From Apis mellifera (lineage: Eukaryota > Arthropoda > Insecta > Hymenoptera > Apidae): 64,000 nt of DNA. Positions 15,401-29,239 of the stretch are shown here, piece after piece. How positions within the stretch are numbered: the stretch's first letter is position 1; each line of letters starts with the position of its first letter. The DNA lies in contig NC_037648.1 in assembly GCF_003254395.2 (NCBI RefSeq), positions 6,754,135-6,818,134 of the forward strand. The letters run 5' to 3'. A program made the translations under genes and the position numbers. Under the pieces are notes generated by a model that saw only the letters and a list, made by a program, of their open reading frames with translations, did no database searches and was not told where the DNA came from.

Positions 15401-16978
15401 AATCTATAATGTGCAAAAATTTCTTTATAACATGTAATAAATGTACATATAATAAATGGAATGCATATAATAAATGAAATAAATGTTAATAAATAAATAA
15501 ACACATCAACTTATTTTTAATATATTTTTAAATGAAATATATTTTTAAATTATTTGTAAATGCAATAAATAATTCATTCTAGTATTTTCTATTTTAATAG
15601 TTAAACGATATTTGTATTATTATTAGCAAACTATAATTATTACCTTATTTTTGTTGTTGTTATTCTGTTTGTTTGTTTTTTTCTGATTCTTCGTTCCACC
15701 ACGAGTTTTGTTCGATTTCTTGCTAGTTTGATTTGTTAAGTTGGATACTCGTTTGTTTGTAGATTTTGTATTTTGCATATTCTTTGATTTCTTGGTACTT
15801 GAATTAAGTACTTGTCTGTTTGTAGTAATTTCCATATTTGCAAATTCAGATATGGTAGTATGAGGCTCTTCTTTTTCAATATTTGTAACAGACATGATTG
15901 TATTTTCAGTGGTTTCTATTGTTTTCTGTAAATTAATTCAAATAATTAATTTTTTAATTACTATATTTTTTTATATTGAAGAAAATATTATTTATAAATA
16001 ATAAAATAGATATAATTTCAAATAAAAATTCGAAATAAAGAATTTAAGTAATTCTATCTTATATATTATATATATATATATATAATTTTCAATATACCAG
16101 ATGTTTTATTTAAAATAGATCAACTAATTATTTATCTATTATATACATATTATAAAATTTTTATATGATATAAATTTTTTACTATAAATTTTTATATAAT
16201 AACTTCAGAAATTCAAAAGAATTTAATCTTAAAATAAAAATATTTCTTGAAAAGTAATTATTTTCTAAATAATATCTTGCTTTTATTACAAATACTTATA
16301 TTAAATATATCATTGTTAATCAAATAATTTAAAAATAAATATTTGATATATTAAATAGATAATAAATAATAAATACCTGAAAATTAAATTAATAATATTA
16401 ATTTTTAAAAAGAAAAATATATGTAATAATTGATATTTAGATATTTGATTCATATTTTTTAATTTCATTTTAATTTTTTTCGAGGATTTCAAAAATATTT
16501 TATTTCGAATATTAAATTATTTATTATAAATATATATTTATGTTATATAAATAATAATGTTATATAAATAATAATATATGTATAGAATAAATATTTAATA
16601 AAATAAATATAAAATATTTTTTAATAATTATATTAATGATATCATGATATGATATTACATATACATATACATATACTATTAAAATTTAACTTACCTGTGT
16701 GATTTCGGGAATTTCTTGTATGGTTTTTTCTGTGGATACCACAACTATTCCCAAATTGCTCTTTTTCGTTCCACTTTTGTTATTTTTCTTTGTTTTACTC
16801 TTGTTCTTGTGTTTGTTTGATTTCGTTTTAGCATTTGCGTTAGTTAATTTCACAGTAACTGGATCGTAATTACTACGCAAGATTTTATTAATCCTTCCTA
16901 AAATATTGTCCACAAAACGATTATATTTCGCCACGTAAATCGATGATACATCATTATTTGGTTGCGAATCCATCATGC
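6498..16978 (-). CDS. Group-7 mite-allergen / JHBP-like protein with a Lys/Asn-rich insert
   Basis: Four exons join in phase: 16978-16695, 15925-15644, 14264-13974 and 6644-6498, each with AG acceptor and GT donor. Counting from ATG 16976-16974, the protein has 333 residues. Residues 14-44 (YVAKYNRFVDNILGRINKIL, then YDPVTVKL) resemble the N-terminal helix and FDPMKVPD stretch of Der p 7. Residues 45-198 are a low-complexity insert rich in Lys, Asn, Thr and Ser. Family-like sequence resumes at 201 with LYGLASLKRSGDVTV, then TLGPLVLKVEKEFGRAAKKEL, and ends with VWKRSSHIAHLVSEKL before the stop at 6498-6500. The family forms elongated lipid-binding folds, so a hydrophobic ligand is likely, but this is inference. 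No signal peptide is visible from this start. An acceptor immediately before it leaves a phase-1 codon open, so at least one upstream exon exists and the true N-terminus is uncertain. Gene structure is well supported; family assignment is fairly confident; function is unknown. Confidence 0.8.
6645..13973 (-). other. 7.3-kb intron of the group-7-allergen-like gene
   Basis: The donor GTAAGT lies at 13973 downwards and the acceptor AG at 6646-6645; both flanking codons are complete (phase 0). The interior is uniformly AT-rich with short AT runs, for example a ttata repeat near 12,670-12,710. I see no other exon on either strand. Several open frames here (such as 7775-7987, minus) are AT-rich and look random. 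Confidence 0.65.
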
Positions 16979-19900
16979 CTGAAATTTACAATTACATACA
17001 TATTATTAATATATAAATTTATACGTGTAATTTTTTTTTTAATTTTGAAAATATCTATTCAAATAAAATATTAAAAGTATTAAATTATTTTTGTTATATA
17101 TATTATAAAAGTTAATTTTTTAATTTTAATGTTAAATTTAAGCATTACAAATAATTTTTTAAATATAATTTTAAAATAATTAAAATAATTATGATTAATT
17201 ATAATTATTTCAATAAAATTTTACATTTTATATTTAATTAAAAATTTTTTTTTAGAAATAATTTTAATTTTGTAAAATTAGATTATTTCTTTTTTAATAT
17301 ATATATAACTAATTTTCCAAAAAATAAAAATCAAAGTTGAATTAATAAATTTTTATAATTTATTTGTTATTATTTAATATAGTGTTATTATATAATAAAC
17401 AAAGAAATTACAGATTATAAATTAAATTAAGAAATCATAAAACAGAAGATTGTGAATTTAATTATTAACTTATTAATAATTAATTAAAATTTAATTGTTC
17501 ACATTAGAATTTGAATAACGAAATATAAATATTTTAAAATTTATATTATTCATAATATAAAAATTCATAATTAGACACTTATTAAAATTACTCGTTAAAA
17601 TATTAAATATTTCATAATATTAAAGTCTGTTCTAGCAATTCATAGTCATGCACTTTTTAGATTAATTAATTAAAATCAAGATATTTGACTTATAAAATGT
17701 TCTATTATTATCCTTGATCTCATTTTTACAAAACATTATATTCTTTAATAACATGTGTAATAGATTATTGATTATTAATAATATCATTAACTAGTATTAA
17801 AAACAATCATTTGATATTTCCTAGAATTAATTTTTAATTAATTCACCGTTTCAACTATTTAAAAACCTGATGAATATGTAATTCAAAGAATACATTGTAA
17901 TACTTTCTTTGGAAAGTGTTATAGTATTTATTATAGTATTAGTTGTACTATATTGTATTGAACTAGTATTGTATTGTACTATAGTATTTTTTATATTTTA
18001 AATATAAAAAATATTCAAAAATATTCATAAATTTTCAATATAATCATGAAAAAAACGAAAAACGATGTTAGATTTTATTTTTTAAAATAGTTATGATAAA
18101 ATTGTTATGATAAAAAGAAAATATTTATTTTTATTTTTTATAATTATAAAGAATATATTATAATTATATAAATATTATAGATATATTAATGTTATATGAA
18201 TTTTTTATAAATTTAAATATTAATGAAATTTTTTTAAAAACTTTTAAATATATTAAATATAATAATAATGAGAAATCACTTTAAAAGCAAATCACTTAAA
18301 ATACTTTAACAATTTTTATATAATTGTACTTATATATTAAAAATCTATTAAAAATATTTATAAAATATTGAAAATTATTAAGCAGTTATGAAAATTACTT
18401 AAAGATTTAATATGTGAAATAAAATATATTTTTGAAAAAAAATTTTTATATGTCATATATGTATATTGAATAAAAAAATATTGAATAAAATTGTATAAAA
18501 AAAAAACTATATGAAATATTTTAATAATTAAAAAATATATTTTGCATTGTCACATTTTTTCATATTTTTTATTATAAATATATTTCAAAAATTATATAAT
18601 ATATTTTATTTTAATAATTTATTTCATAAAATAATAATTTACTTTTTTTTATATTTCTATTAATATTAGAAGATATAAATGAGAATTATAATTTTTACTA
18701 TATTTTCTTAGCATATAAAAATTCGAAAAATATGACATATGAAAAATCAAAAAATGAAATATTATGATAAAGAACATTGTTAATATGATAAAATAGTTTG
18801 CTCTATTTAAAATATTTTATTGCTTGTTCAATTGTATCTTTTTTAAGATTAGATATTATCAATATTTGCATTGACGTCAAATTTGTATATTTCACGAAAC
18901 GTGACCATGTTTATATTAAAATATGCACATGAAATATTTGTGATGTAATAAACGTTAAAACATACCTATTTTTTTCTTTAATAAATTTTTTTTCTAAAAC
19001 TTATACTTTTAAAGTATAACATTTAATTTTTTTTATTGCTTTAATTTTTATATTTATATATGTACATATAAATAATTAGAATATTTTAATAAATTATTAA
19101 AATAGAAAATTATGAAAATAAATATAAAAAACTTCATTTTATTAAATATTAAATTTTGTTGTTTATTATGAAAATGCAATAAAAACATTTATTTTTTTGT
19201 GCATTTTCATGAAAATATAAAAAATAAATATAATAAAAAAAATATTAAAGATTAAATTAAAGATTAACTAATTGATTTATATTTTTTTATTAAGATTAAT
19301 AGAAAAAAATTTTAAATAGAATAGAAAAATAATTTTTAATAAATTTTAAAATAATAATTTTTCACGTTATATCTGATATTTTTTTATGATTTTATGTTTT
19401 TATTTCTTTTTCTAATTAATTATAAAAATATTATAATTAAATTAATTTAATAAAATATATCTAACAAAATATTTAACAAAACATAAAATAACATTAGTAT
19501 AAAATGAAATTTTGTTTCACTTATTTTCTTTTTTATTTTCTTTTTTATTTTCGATATTTTTTCTTACCTATTTTAAATAATGATATTTTCATTTAAATTA
19601 AATTAATATTCGTAATATTTTATATGGTATAAAAAGTATTTTATTAAATATACGGTTATTTACAACTTGAAATACAAATTCAATTATTAAATTTAAAAAG
19701 TTTTATATATATTAATTAACAAAAGATTAATTAAAAAATCAGATCTATATCTATAGCATTTTTTGAATTATTTTATCATAAATACTATTAATCCTGTAAA
19801 TGAAAATAATAAGATAATAGAAAAAGAATTACGAAATTAATAACACACAATTTATTAGATAATAACAAAATTTATCTATTATTAATTTCATTGATTCATT

Positions 19901-20792
19901 GAATAAATTTATTTCATTAATTCATATTTGAAAAAAGAACAAAAATATAAAACAAATTTTTTATATTATTTCTTTTTCTTTATATGATTTAAATTTTGAT
20001 AAAAAAAACTATTAAAATTTTAAAAATCTTTAATATTATTTAATTATCTATATTATCATGTTTTTATTTTTTGAATAATTGAAATCTATATGAAAAAAAT
20101 AGAAATATATATATGATGAAAATAGAAGATTAAAAATTCAATATTATCTATCTTATAATTCTATTTTATAAAAAAAAAAATATTAAAAAATTAATTATAT
20201 AATGTATATTATTCAATATTTTGTATTATTATTTTTTTTTTTTGGATAAATGAAAAAAAATTTAATAACATCAATTACATTATTCTTATATTTACTCTTA
20301 GATTTTTTTAATCTTCAATCTTCCTCAAATTATATAATTTTATAATCCAAATAAGTAGAAAGAGAAAACATTAAAAATCAATCATATAATTAATTTTTAT
20401 ATAATACTAATAACATTGTAAATTAAAACTTTTTAAAAATAATATTATACTTATTAAATGACTTGAATAATAAAGCATATTGATTTATTCTTTTTCAATT
20501 CTATACAATTTCCAGATCAATTTATCCGAAGTAATATCTTTAATGCTAAACACTCAAATCAAATTAATGCTATTAATGCTCTAGCAATCGAGCCACTTAT
20601 ATACGTGGATGGTTTTATAAATCTTGCAGCTAGCGTTAAGCTATGCGATAAATGGACACGAAAAAAACTTCCGTGTGCCGACCTCGATGAATTAAGTTCG
20701 TAAGAAAGAGCGACAATGTTAACGGTATATCGGAATCCTATAGCAAAGCTAAACTGGTCTTCGATCTGGGCCATGACCTGCTTCCTACTCAC
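16979..20792 (-). other. AT-rich stretch, probable 5' intron of the group-7-allergen-like gene
   Basis: The acceptor at 16980-16979 (tttcag, then GCATG) shows that an intron ends here. Within it I see no coding exon. A perfect CRE-type octamer TGACGTCA lies at 18872-18879 beside ACGAAACGTGACC in a slightly GC-richer patch (about 18,860-18,960), which could be regulatory. The rest is AT-rich. Confidence 0.45.
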
Positions 20793-20910
20793 CTACAGAC
20801 CTATCTAGCCGCATATAAAACACATATAGACAACCTTACTCGTGTCCACCTAAAAACTCTCCCCGGTCGTTGATCTTATTCCAGCCACTTTCATCCGAAC
20901 GATCAGAAAT
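20793..20910 (-). other. Possible leader exon of the group-7-allergen-like gene
   Basis: The island at about 20,520-20,920 is GC-richer than its surroundings. On the minus strand it contains a near-perfect donor, TGTAG|GTGAGT, with the exon ending at 20793. An ATG at 20814-20812 would give seven codons (MRLDRSV) plus one base, and that phase fits the acceptor at 16978 exactly. The codon formed is GGC (Gly), leading into MMDSQ. An in-frame stop lies eight codons before this ATG. The exon could equally be untranslated leader, with translation starting at MMDSQ. No TATA box or initiator on the minus strand was convincing; on the plus strand TATAAAA occurs at 20814-20820. Confidence 0.35.
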
Positions 20911-21167
20911 ACAGTTACTCTCAAAAGTATTTGAATACTGATGATAATTTTAATTTCTATATTTTATATAAAACAATATCCTATATTAAAATTTCTAAAA
21001 TAAGAAAAAGAAATATTTTATATTTTATATTAAACAAAATATTGATTGTATATTTTATCGTTTTCAAAATTCTCTAACTCGATCCAATTTATTAGTAATT
21101 GGAAAATATAATAAGTATAGAATAAAAATAATTAATAAAAACGTGATTGAAAAAGTTATTATTATGA

Positions 21168-21172
<5 letters not shown>

Positions 21173-21229
<57 letters not shown>
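21173..21229. repeat. (AT)n microsatellite
   Basis: Nearly perfect TA dinucleotide tract of about 57 bases. Confidence 0.9.
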
Positions 21230-21237
<8 letters not shown>

Positions 21238-22975
21238 TTATATTATATTTATATTCATAATTGTTAATTATAAATAAAAATTTATTACATTTATTAAATT
21301 TATACAATTTTGAAAGTTTGATTCTAGAAACTAATACAAAATTTAGTATTTAAAAATATTGATTAAAACTTATTTTTTTAAATTATAAACAATTTAAATT
21401 TATGTTAGATAAAGTGGAAAAATGTAAATGAAAAAAAAATTTTGAATTTGTTTTATAAATTATATTATACTCTGAATAAGAATAACTGTAGTTGAATCAA
21501 GATATTTTAAATAAATATATTGTGAAATTTTTTAAGGTTTTAAGATCAATATAAATATGATTTACATTATTATACAATTATAATGAAAAATTTTTAATGC
21601 CAATTAATAATCGAAATTAAATAATAATATATTTCATTGTATAATATATCTATTTGAAAACAAAATAGCAAAAAAAAAAAAAATGAAAAATGAAAAAATT
21701 TGAAAAAAATATTTTTAAAATATATCATAATATATACTGATAAAAATGTCAAAATTTAGATAAAATTAAGAATGATGGATAAATGATATAATATAAAGAT
21801 AAAAAAAAACGAAAGATGATGACATATAAAAAGAAACATTTTTAAATAAGATATCAAATCACATTCTGATATTAGAGTATTAAAATATTTTAACTATTTT
21901 AATAATGACAATGGCAGATATATGATGACTTTTATTTATTTTTAGAGCAAACATAATTGAAAAGAAATTTTTTTGAAAAGCATAAAAATAAAAAATATTT
22001 ATTATTATAAATATTTATTAATTTTATCAACTTTATAAATTTCTTTCATAAACATGTTAGAATTGATGAAGATATATAAACTATATGTAAAGAATTAAAC
22101 AATCAATCAATCAATTAAATTTAACATATAATGTTTACAAAAAAATTTTAAAAAAATCATTTATGAACAAATGATAAAACTTTAAAATTAATTTTTTTTA
22201 TTCAAATCTTAAAAAATTTACATTTTAAAAAAACAAAATTTATAATACATAAATTAAAATAAATTTATTATTCATCAATAATTTTCATTCAGTTAAAATC
22301 AATTTCTAAAAAAAAATTAAAAGAAATACTCCATTAATCATTCATTTTGCAATTTTTTTTATAACAATTAACAATAAATATCATTATAAAAGAATAATTT
22401 AATAAATAATACAAAAACTACAAAATTATTTAAGATATCATTACAAACTGCATGAAAATAATAAAGAAATATCTATTAATTTAATATTTTTTTGTATTTC
22501 TTTAATTTAATTTATTTAAATATTTAAATACTTTAGCATGTTTAAAATAATTTTATTAATATAATATTTTTTTAAACTTATCTAAACTATAAAAATTATC
22601 TATACATTTAAAAATTGCAATAAACAATTCACATTTTCACATCACAAATAATATGATATTTAAATATAATAGAATTCCATTCATATCAATGAAATTAAAT
22701 TAAATCTCAATTAAATCTTAATTAAGTTTTTATTTATATCAATAAAATTATAGTCAATAATATTGTCTAAATTAATTAAATTTTAATTAAATTTTTGAGA
22801 ATCACTTCGATTAAATTAATAATAGAAAAAAAAAAAAGAAAAGAAAAAAAAATTCCCCAAAACAAATTAAATTCACTAAAATTTCTTAAATAAAAGAATT
22901 TCTAAAAAATATTGATGATTAACATATATGATAATTGTTTTTTCATAAGAATGATTTCCCATTCTCTCTCTATAT

Positions 22976-23200
22976 GAAGAAAATACAATCACGTGTCCTA
23001 TAATCGAGGTCAAGTGCCATGACTTTGGTTGTGGGTCAGGGTCGTGGACGAGAGAACTCTTTCGCGCTGCTACACACGCTTATGTTTAAACTGACTGGGT
23101 CAATGGCCTCATTTTGTTTTGGACCGAGTGCTCGGTGAAAGCCGAGAAAAAATTTTAACCCAGTCATGTCTTTATTGGATCTTGCACAGTTTTATAGAAA
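22976..23200. other. GC-rich island with nested inverted repeats
   Basis: This is the most GC-rich block of the left half of the window. Nine-base arms TGACTGGGT (23092-23100) and ACCCAGTCA (23158-23166) are exact complements and enclose a second inverted repeat, ACCGAG (23123-23128) and CTCGGT (23131-23136), with a 2-base centre. On the minus strand a TATAAAA box (complement of 23190-23196) lies about 30 bases upstream of the ACATGACTGG stretch. This could be a core promoter with a structured 5' end, a structured noncoding RNA, or a regulatory element with palindromic binding sites. Short open frames exist on both strands but are under 45 codons and unrecognised. Confidence 0.45.
23190..23196 (-). 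promoter_or_regulatory. Candidate TATA box (TATAAAA)
   Basis: A minus-strand TATAAAA within a GC-rich context, followed about 30 bases later by the right arm of the outer inverted repeat. In an AT-rich genome a TATA-like string is weak evidence alone; the GC-rich surroundings make it more credible. No downstream gene could be tied to it. Confidence 0.25.
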
Positions 23201-26200
23201 GTTAATTGGTTAATTAAAAATTTTGACGCGTTTTTGCGTACTGTTTATTTCGTTTCAATTCGTTTCATTTTATTGTTGGCATTCCTGTTGTCTAAATTGT
23301 TCCAAGATTTAATTAATAATTATATATGCACCTTTGTTATATTGGATGCACCTCGTTTACTGTGATAATTAAGTGTTATTTTGTTGGAACGTGCAATAAT
23401 ACAGATTTGAGTATATCGAAGAATTTTCAAATTACATTTTGCAATTATTTTACAATTACTTTCTAGAATTATTGAAGAAATAACATATTTTTAAAATAAC
23501 ATACAATTTATGAAATATTTTATACAAAAAATTAATTTTGATGAAAATAATTGATTTTATATATATATTTTATATATTGGTTTTAATATTCAGCATTAAA
23601 TGTTTATTGTATTATAATATATAAAAAACTTATAAATTTTATATACTTTTTATTAATAAAATCTTGTTCTTACGCAATCTTATAATAGTAATTTAAAACA
23701 TTTAAAACCGATTTTTTATAGTTGTATTTTCGATTTATGTTATTGTTTTAGCAAATGAACCATATATTATCGTTATTAATGTTACTATTACATTATTATT
23801 CTTATTAATACTACATTATACATTTACGATTATTACTGCATTTATTGTTTAATACTTATTTTGAATGTTATTTCAAGATAAATTTTCAATTTAAAATAAA
23901 TATTATTTCTCCAAATAATATTTCTCCAATTTTATTATTTTGTAAAATATTAACTTGCTCTAAATTTTTTTAATTGTTCAAATAAAAAATATGATATTAA
24001 TATAAATATCAAAAATAATTAATATTATTAATTTAAAATAAATAATTTTTAAGTTATTGAAATAAGCATTTGAAATAATTTATTAAATAAAAAATAATTT
24101 ATTTTTTTTTAAATATTCTATTGAAATAGAAATAATTTTATCTAAATTATCTAATTTTGATATTCTAATAATTTAAATCATTCTTTATTTGTAATGTTCA
24201 AATAATAATATATGTTATATAATTATTATATTATATTGTATATTATGTTTTTTTTTCAGAAATATGGATTTTATTTAACATTTTCATGAATTGTGAATTA
24301 GAAAGATCATTAGCATATTATTCCAAACATAGTTGAAAGTATTTAATTTAAACTATAAAACATAATTTCTTTAGTAACTATATTTAAATCAAAAAAAAAT
24401 AAAATAAAGCATTTTAATATAAATTTAAACTTGCTTTAAATTAAAATGCTCCAGAAATTTAGAAAGCATTAAGAAAAATGATCATAATTTCTAAAATTAT
24501 AAATCTTAATTAAAAAATTTATAAATAATATTAAAACGTTTTTTCTTAAAAAATTTTAATTAATTATATAATGAATATTTCTGAAAAAGAAACAGAACTT
24601 TAATAATTTTTATAGATGTTAAATTTTATTCCTAAATTTAATTAAAAAGATTATATAAAAGATTTTTAAAAAGAATTTTCAATAATCCTAGATTTTTCCA
24701 ATCCTAGATTTTTTCAATCTTTTTTCATTAAAAATTATTTTAAACTTCTCTTATATTTCTTGAAATAACATTGTAAATGAAATATCTATAAATATTTTAT
24801 CGATAAATCACCGATTATTTAAAAATAAATAAAAAAATGAAAAATAAAAAATTATAATTATAAAAAGGTATAAAATAGTTAATAAGTTAATAAATATTAA
24901 TTTGTTTTTAATAAAATATATCAAATCATAAAAATTTTTATTATTATTTTTATTATAGATTTACTTTGATAAAAATTATCTGATAAATAAAATATATATA
25001 AATATATGATAAAAGTTGAAATTAATAAGTATATTGTTAAATTAAAATTGTATATATATATTATTTAAGAGACAATCTATTTATAATTAAATAAAAATCT
25101 AATTTAACATACTTTTTGTAAATGAGGAAATATAAAAATAGTTTAATAAATATTAACATACTTATTTCAAATAAATAAATAAATAAATTGCAATCTAATA
25201 AATTGGCATATTCTTCGAGAGAATAAATAAACAATTGAAATAATTTACAAAGATATAATGTCCTAATAATTTTTTTAACATATTCCAATGTAATGAGTTC
25301 TTTACTATAGAAAAGAAAAAAATTAATATTCGTTCCGTATAGATCAAATAATAGTGAACAAATAATGTGACTGAACAAATAAAAGTGCACTGAATATTAT
25401 GTACAATTATGTACATATGTATACACATTTGTATTGAAATGTCTTAGTATGGTACAATATGGTGTAATACTATGGTCATGTAATGCATGTAATTTAGGTT
25501 GATGCATGGAATGTCGCTTTTCAAGTAACATTTCAACCAAATATAGTTCTCTTTTTTAAAAATATCATACATTTAATAAAAATAATTTATATATATTTAA
25601 TTAATGTGAAAATAAAAAAAGTTATTTTATTAGTTCAAATTTATAAGATTAGATTTATAAAATTATTTTCTAATGCATTTATTCATTGATTTTGAGCAGC
25701 TGATTTTAGGTCATTTTATTATTTTTTCAAAATTATTGTCTTTTTTTCAAATATTCTGTTTTAATATTATTTCTGAAGTATGTTATAGTAAGAATCATAA
25801 GTGATCCAAGGTCGAATATTCATATCGCTCGACTATCTGAGAATTAGACGTTTAAGCTTCTCTAAATATTTTTGTTTCTAACAATTTTTACAATGTTTCT
25901 TTTAAATTTAGACTCATATAAATATAAACAATCAGAAAATATTTTAATTATTTATAAAGATTAATTGATTCAAATTCAAATTAGAGAAACATTTCATGCT
26001 ATCATCTAATAATACAATAGCGTGCAATTAGATAAATAATAAAATTGATCTAATAAAATTGTTCTAAACTATTAATAATAAATTTTTATTATAAAAGAAA
26101 AAAATTATGATTTGTTTTGTATTTATATTAATGACCAAAAAATTGGAATCATTTTTTCAATTGCAATATCGAATCTTAATTTTGCTATTAATTCGAAATT

Positions 26201-28429
26201 AATTATAAATATTAAGTTTATTCGAGTTCTATTCAAAAAAATTTTCTGAAATATTTCTAATATAATTTTTTTTTTAATTCATTTAGTAATTTAATATTCT
26301 ATAGAATATTTCAGTGATTTCAAATTTTTGGTCAGTAATATAGCATATGAACAAATATGTTATGTAGGAAAATTACTGTGCACATGTAATTTATAATATT
26401 ACAACTATGCATTGACTCTGCTATATTGTGCTTTATAATTAACTACTATAAGGATATGTGTAAAAAAGACCCAAAGTTTCGTGCTACTGTCCAGTATATG
26501 TGACTGTCAATCGTCGTAAAGCCGTCCACCAAACACGTGCATCTATTTGTCAAGGATAAGGCAAAGAAATTGCAAGCATGGGCTATACTAATGGTTTCTA
26601 CGAACGAGTGACAAGCAGACAAAGGATTCCCATGTACACGATTTAACTATTGTTAACCCTTTGAAGCAATTATATCAAATTTTAATATGTAATTAATCTA
26701 ATGTGAATTTGATTAATTCACATTCCCAATATATTTTAAATAATTATTAAATATTCAAGATATTGATTATTATTATAATATTAATATTAAGATTAATATT
26801 AATATTAAGATATTAATATTAAGATATTAATTATTATTATTAAATATTAATAATTATTTATAATTGCTATTTTAATAATAAATATTGCATATTTTTATTT
26901 ATGCATTATCAATTTTCATATTTTCATTATTTTTATATTGAATATTAAATGTTTTTACATTAATTTTTGAATATTGAATTTAAATGAAAATTAAAAAAAA
27001 ATTATTTCGAATAAAATATGCATAGTTATATTGAGAAATATTTTTTTTAATTATGATAAATGAATCAAATTTGATAATAAATTGATGTTTTTTAAATAAA
27101 GAATTATATGTTCGTAAAAATACATATCTTTTAGATTACGTATTTTTTAAAACATATATTTGTTTGAAGGTACAATAATTTGAAGTAATATATCATATTT
27201 TATACAACATTATATTATAACTCTTAAAAAAGCTACATTTTTAAAAAAAATAAAAAAAAATTTATATATTTTATACTAAATGTCTTAGATATTATTTGTG
27301 AATACTAAAGTTACAAAATGAAATTCTAAAAACTTTAATAATCTTGTAAATATCATTGTACATATGTAAAGTATTTACATATCTACATCTAATATAGAAA
27401 TAACAATTAGATTAAAATATATATAAATGGAATAATAATAAAAATAAAAAATTAATACGAAAATAAAATAATAATCAAAAGATTTAAATGATTATAAACT
27501 ACTTTAACAAATAATTTTTATTATAATTAATAAATAAATAAATTATTCTCTATTATGTAATCTTCATTCATTTATTACCTTGAAATATGTAAAATAAAAT
27601 TATATGATAAATAAAAATAAAATTATTGAAATAAAATTAAAATAAAATTATATAAATTATTTATCTATAAACTACATATATTTATATTATTTCAAAAAAA
27701 TTCAATAAATTCAATAAATTATGACATAGGAAAAATCTAGCTTTTTTTAAAAAATTCAAAACTAATAATATATATAAATAGAAAAAAATAATTGCTACAA
27801 AGGATTAATAAGCTAAGCGACACAACACATCACGCATTAAATGAAGAAAGTAGCTCTAGATATCTGATTCCGATTTTATATTGTTTACAATTAATGCATT
27901 ATGTAATGAAAAGAAAAAAAATAAATATTTAGTCTCTTTTCGTTTTTTCCTCTCTATCAAGGGAAACAGGAAAAGAGAAGTTATCCTCTGGATCATGCGT
28001 ACCTGGACAAATATACGGATTTGGTTCAAATATACGGATATTGGTGACAGAAATAAAAAGGCAAAACACAATTTATTTTTTTTTGTAAAAACAATAAATT
28101 ATTTGTATTTTTGCAATCCAGAACGGACAATGTCTCTATACAACCTTCTTTTCAAAACAGAAATGTTACAAATTCTGCGTGATAAACGACACCATTACTG
28201 ATCTACAATTTTATTTAGATATTTAGAATATTATTCTCATTTCATTTTCATTTAAAATAAAAATTTAAATGAAAATTCTTCATGAATGTCGATAATTTAA
28301 TAAAAAATCATTTATAAAAAGAAAATAAAGATTTTTTTATAATATAAATATAAGATAAATTTAATTTCAATTTTAATTTTATATATATGAAAGAAAAAGA
28401 AGAGTATCAATGAAAAATGCTTAAAAATC

Positions 28430-28432
<3 letters not shown>

Positions 28433-28485
<53 letters not shown>
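28433..28485. repeat. (AT)n microsatellite
   Basis: Perfect AT dinucleotide tract of about 50 bases, immediately left of the GC-richer island at 28,500-28,730. Confidence 0.9.
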
Positions 28486-28487
<2 letters not shown>

Positions 28488-29239
28488 AAAAGATACGAAT
28501 GACCAGTTACGATATTGCTTATCTAGCAAATTATGACATCATTCACTTTATGGCTCTCTTTCTTTCATTCTTATGTAGAAATACACGGAATTTCTCATTA
28601 TTCTTCGTTTCGTTTAATGATCCGTCGACAAACGTTTCCAGAAAATAAAGAAAATACGTGACGTGAAGTCACCAAGCCAAGACATTTTCAAATGCTACTT
28701 ATTCTTTCATACCGCCAAAGTACCTCCATTCCACGTCAAGAAATATTTAATTTTCTATGAAACATATTTTTTGAAAAAAAAAAAAAAGATTTGTCTAATT
28801 CACATTCTTCACCACAAAATATCTCGATTTTCTTATCAGCTTAAAGATTTCACATAAATAAATATAAGAATAAGATTATAAGTAAATAAATAATTAAATT
28901 CTTTAAAATATTATATAAGTATTAAATTCTTTGGAAAGTTTGTAGTAAATTTAAAAATTTGAAAATTAAATTTAATCTTTATCCAATATAAAATGTTCAA
29001 TTTGTAAAAGACCCAAATTATCTCCTTGGACTCCTAAGATTTATATTATACATATTTATTATACATATTTATATTTATTATATATATCAAGTATAAAAAA
29101 ATACTATAAAGCATCCAACACAAAAAAAATTAAAAAATACTAATTAATTTTCCAAATAAATATAGAAAAAGCATAAATAAAGCTTTAAATTCATACGATC
29201 TATTTATATTATATATATATATATATCAATATATAATAT

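Noticed and set aside
25061..25428. Two overlapping hydrophobic minus-strand frames (109 and 77 residues)
   Set aside because: Phe/Ile/Tyr/Leu-rich peptides expected from random AT-rich DNA; no splice context and no motif.
27856..28201. Open frames of 71 (minus) and 106 (plus) residues on opposite strands
   Set aside because: The plus frame starts at a non-ATG codon, is Lys/Phe-rich, and overlaps an equally open antisense frame, as expected by chance.
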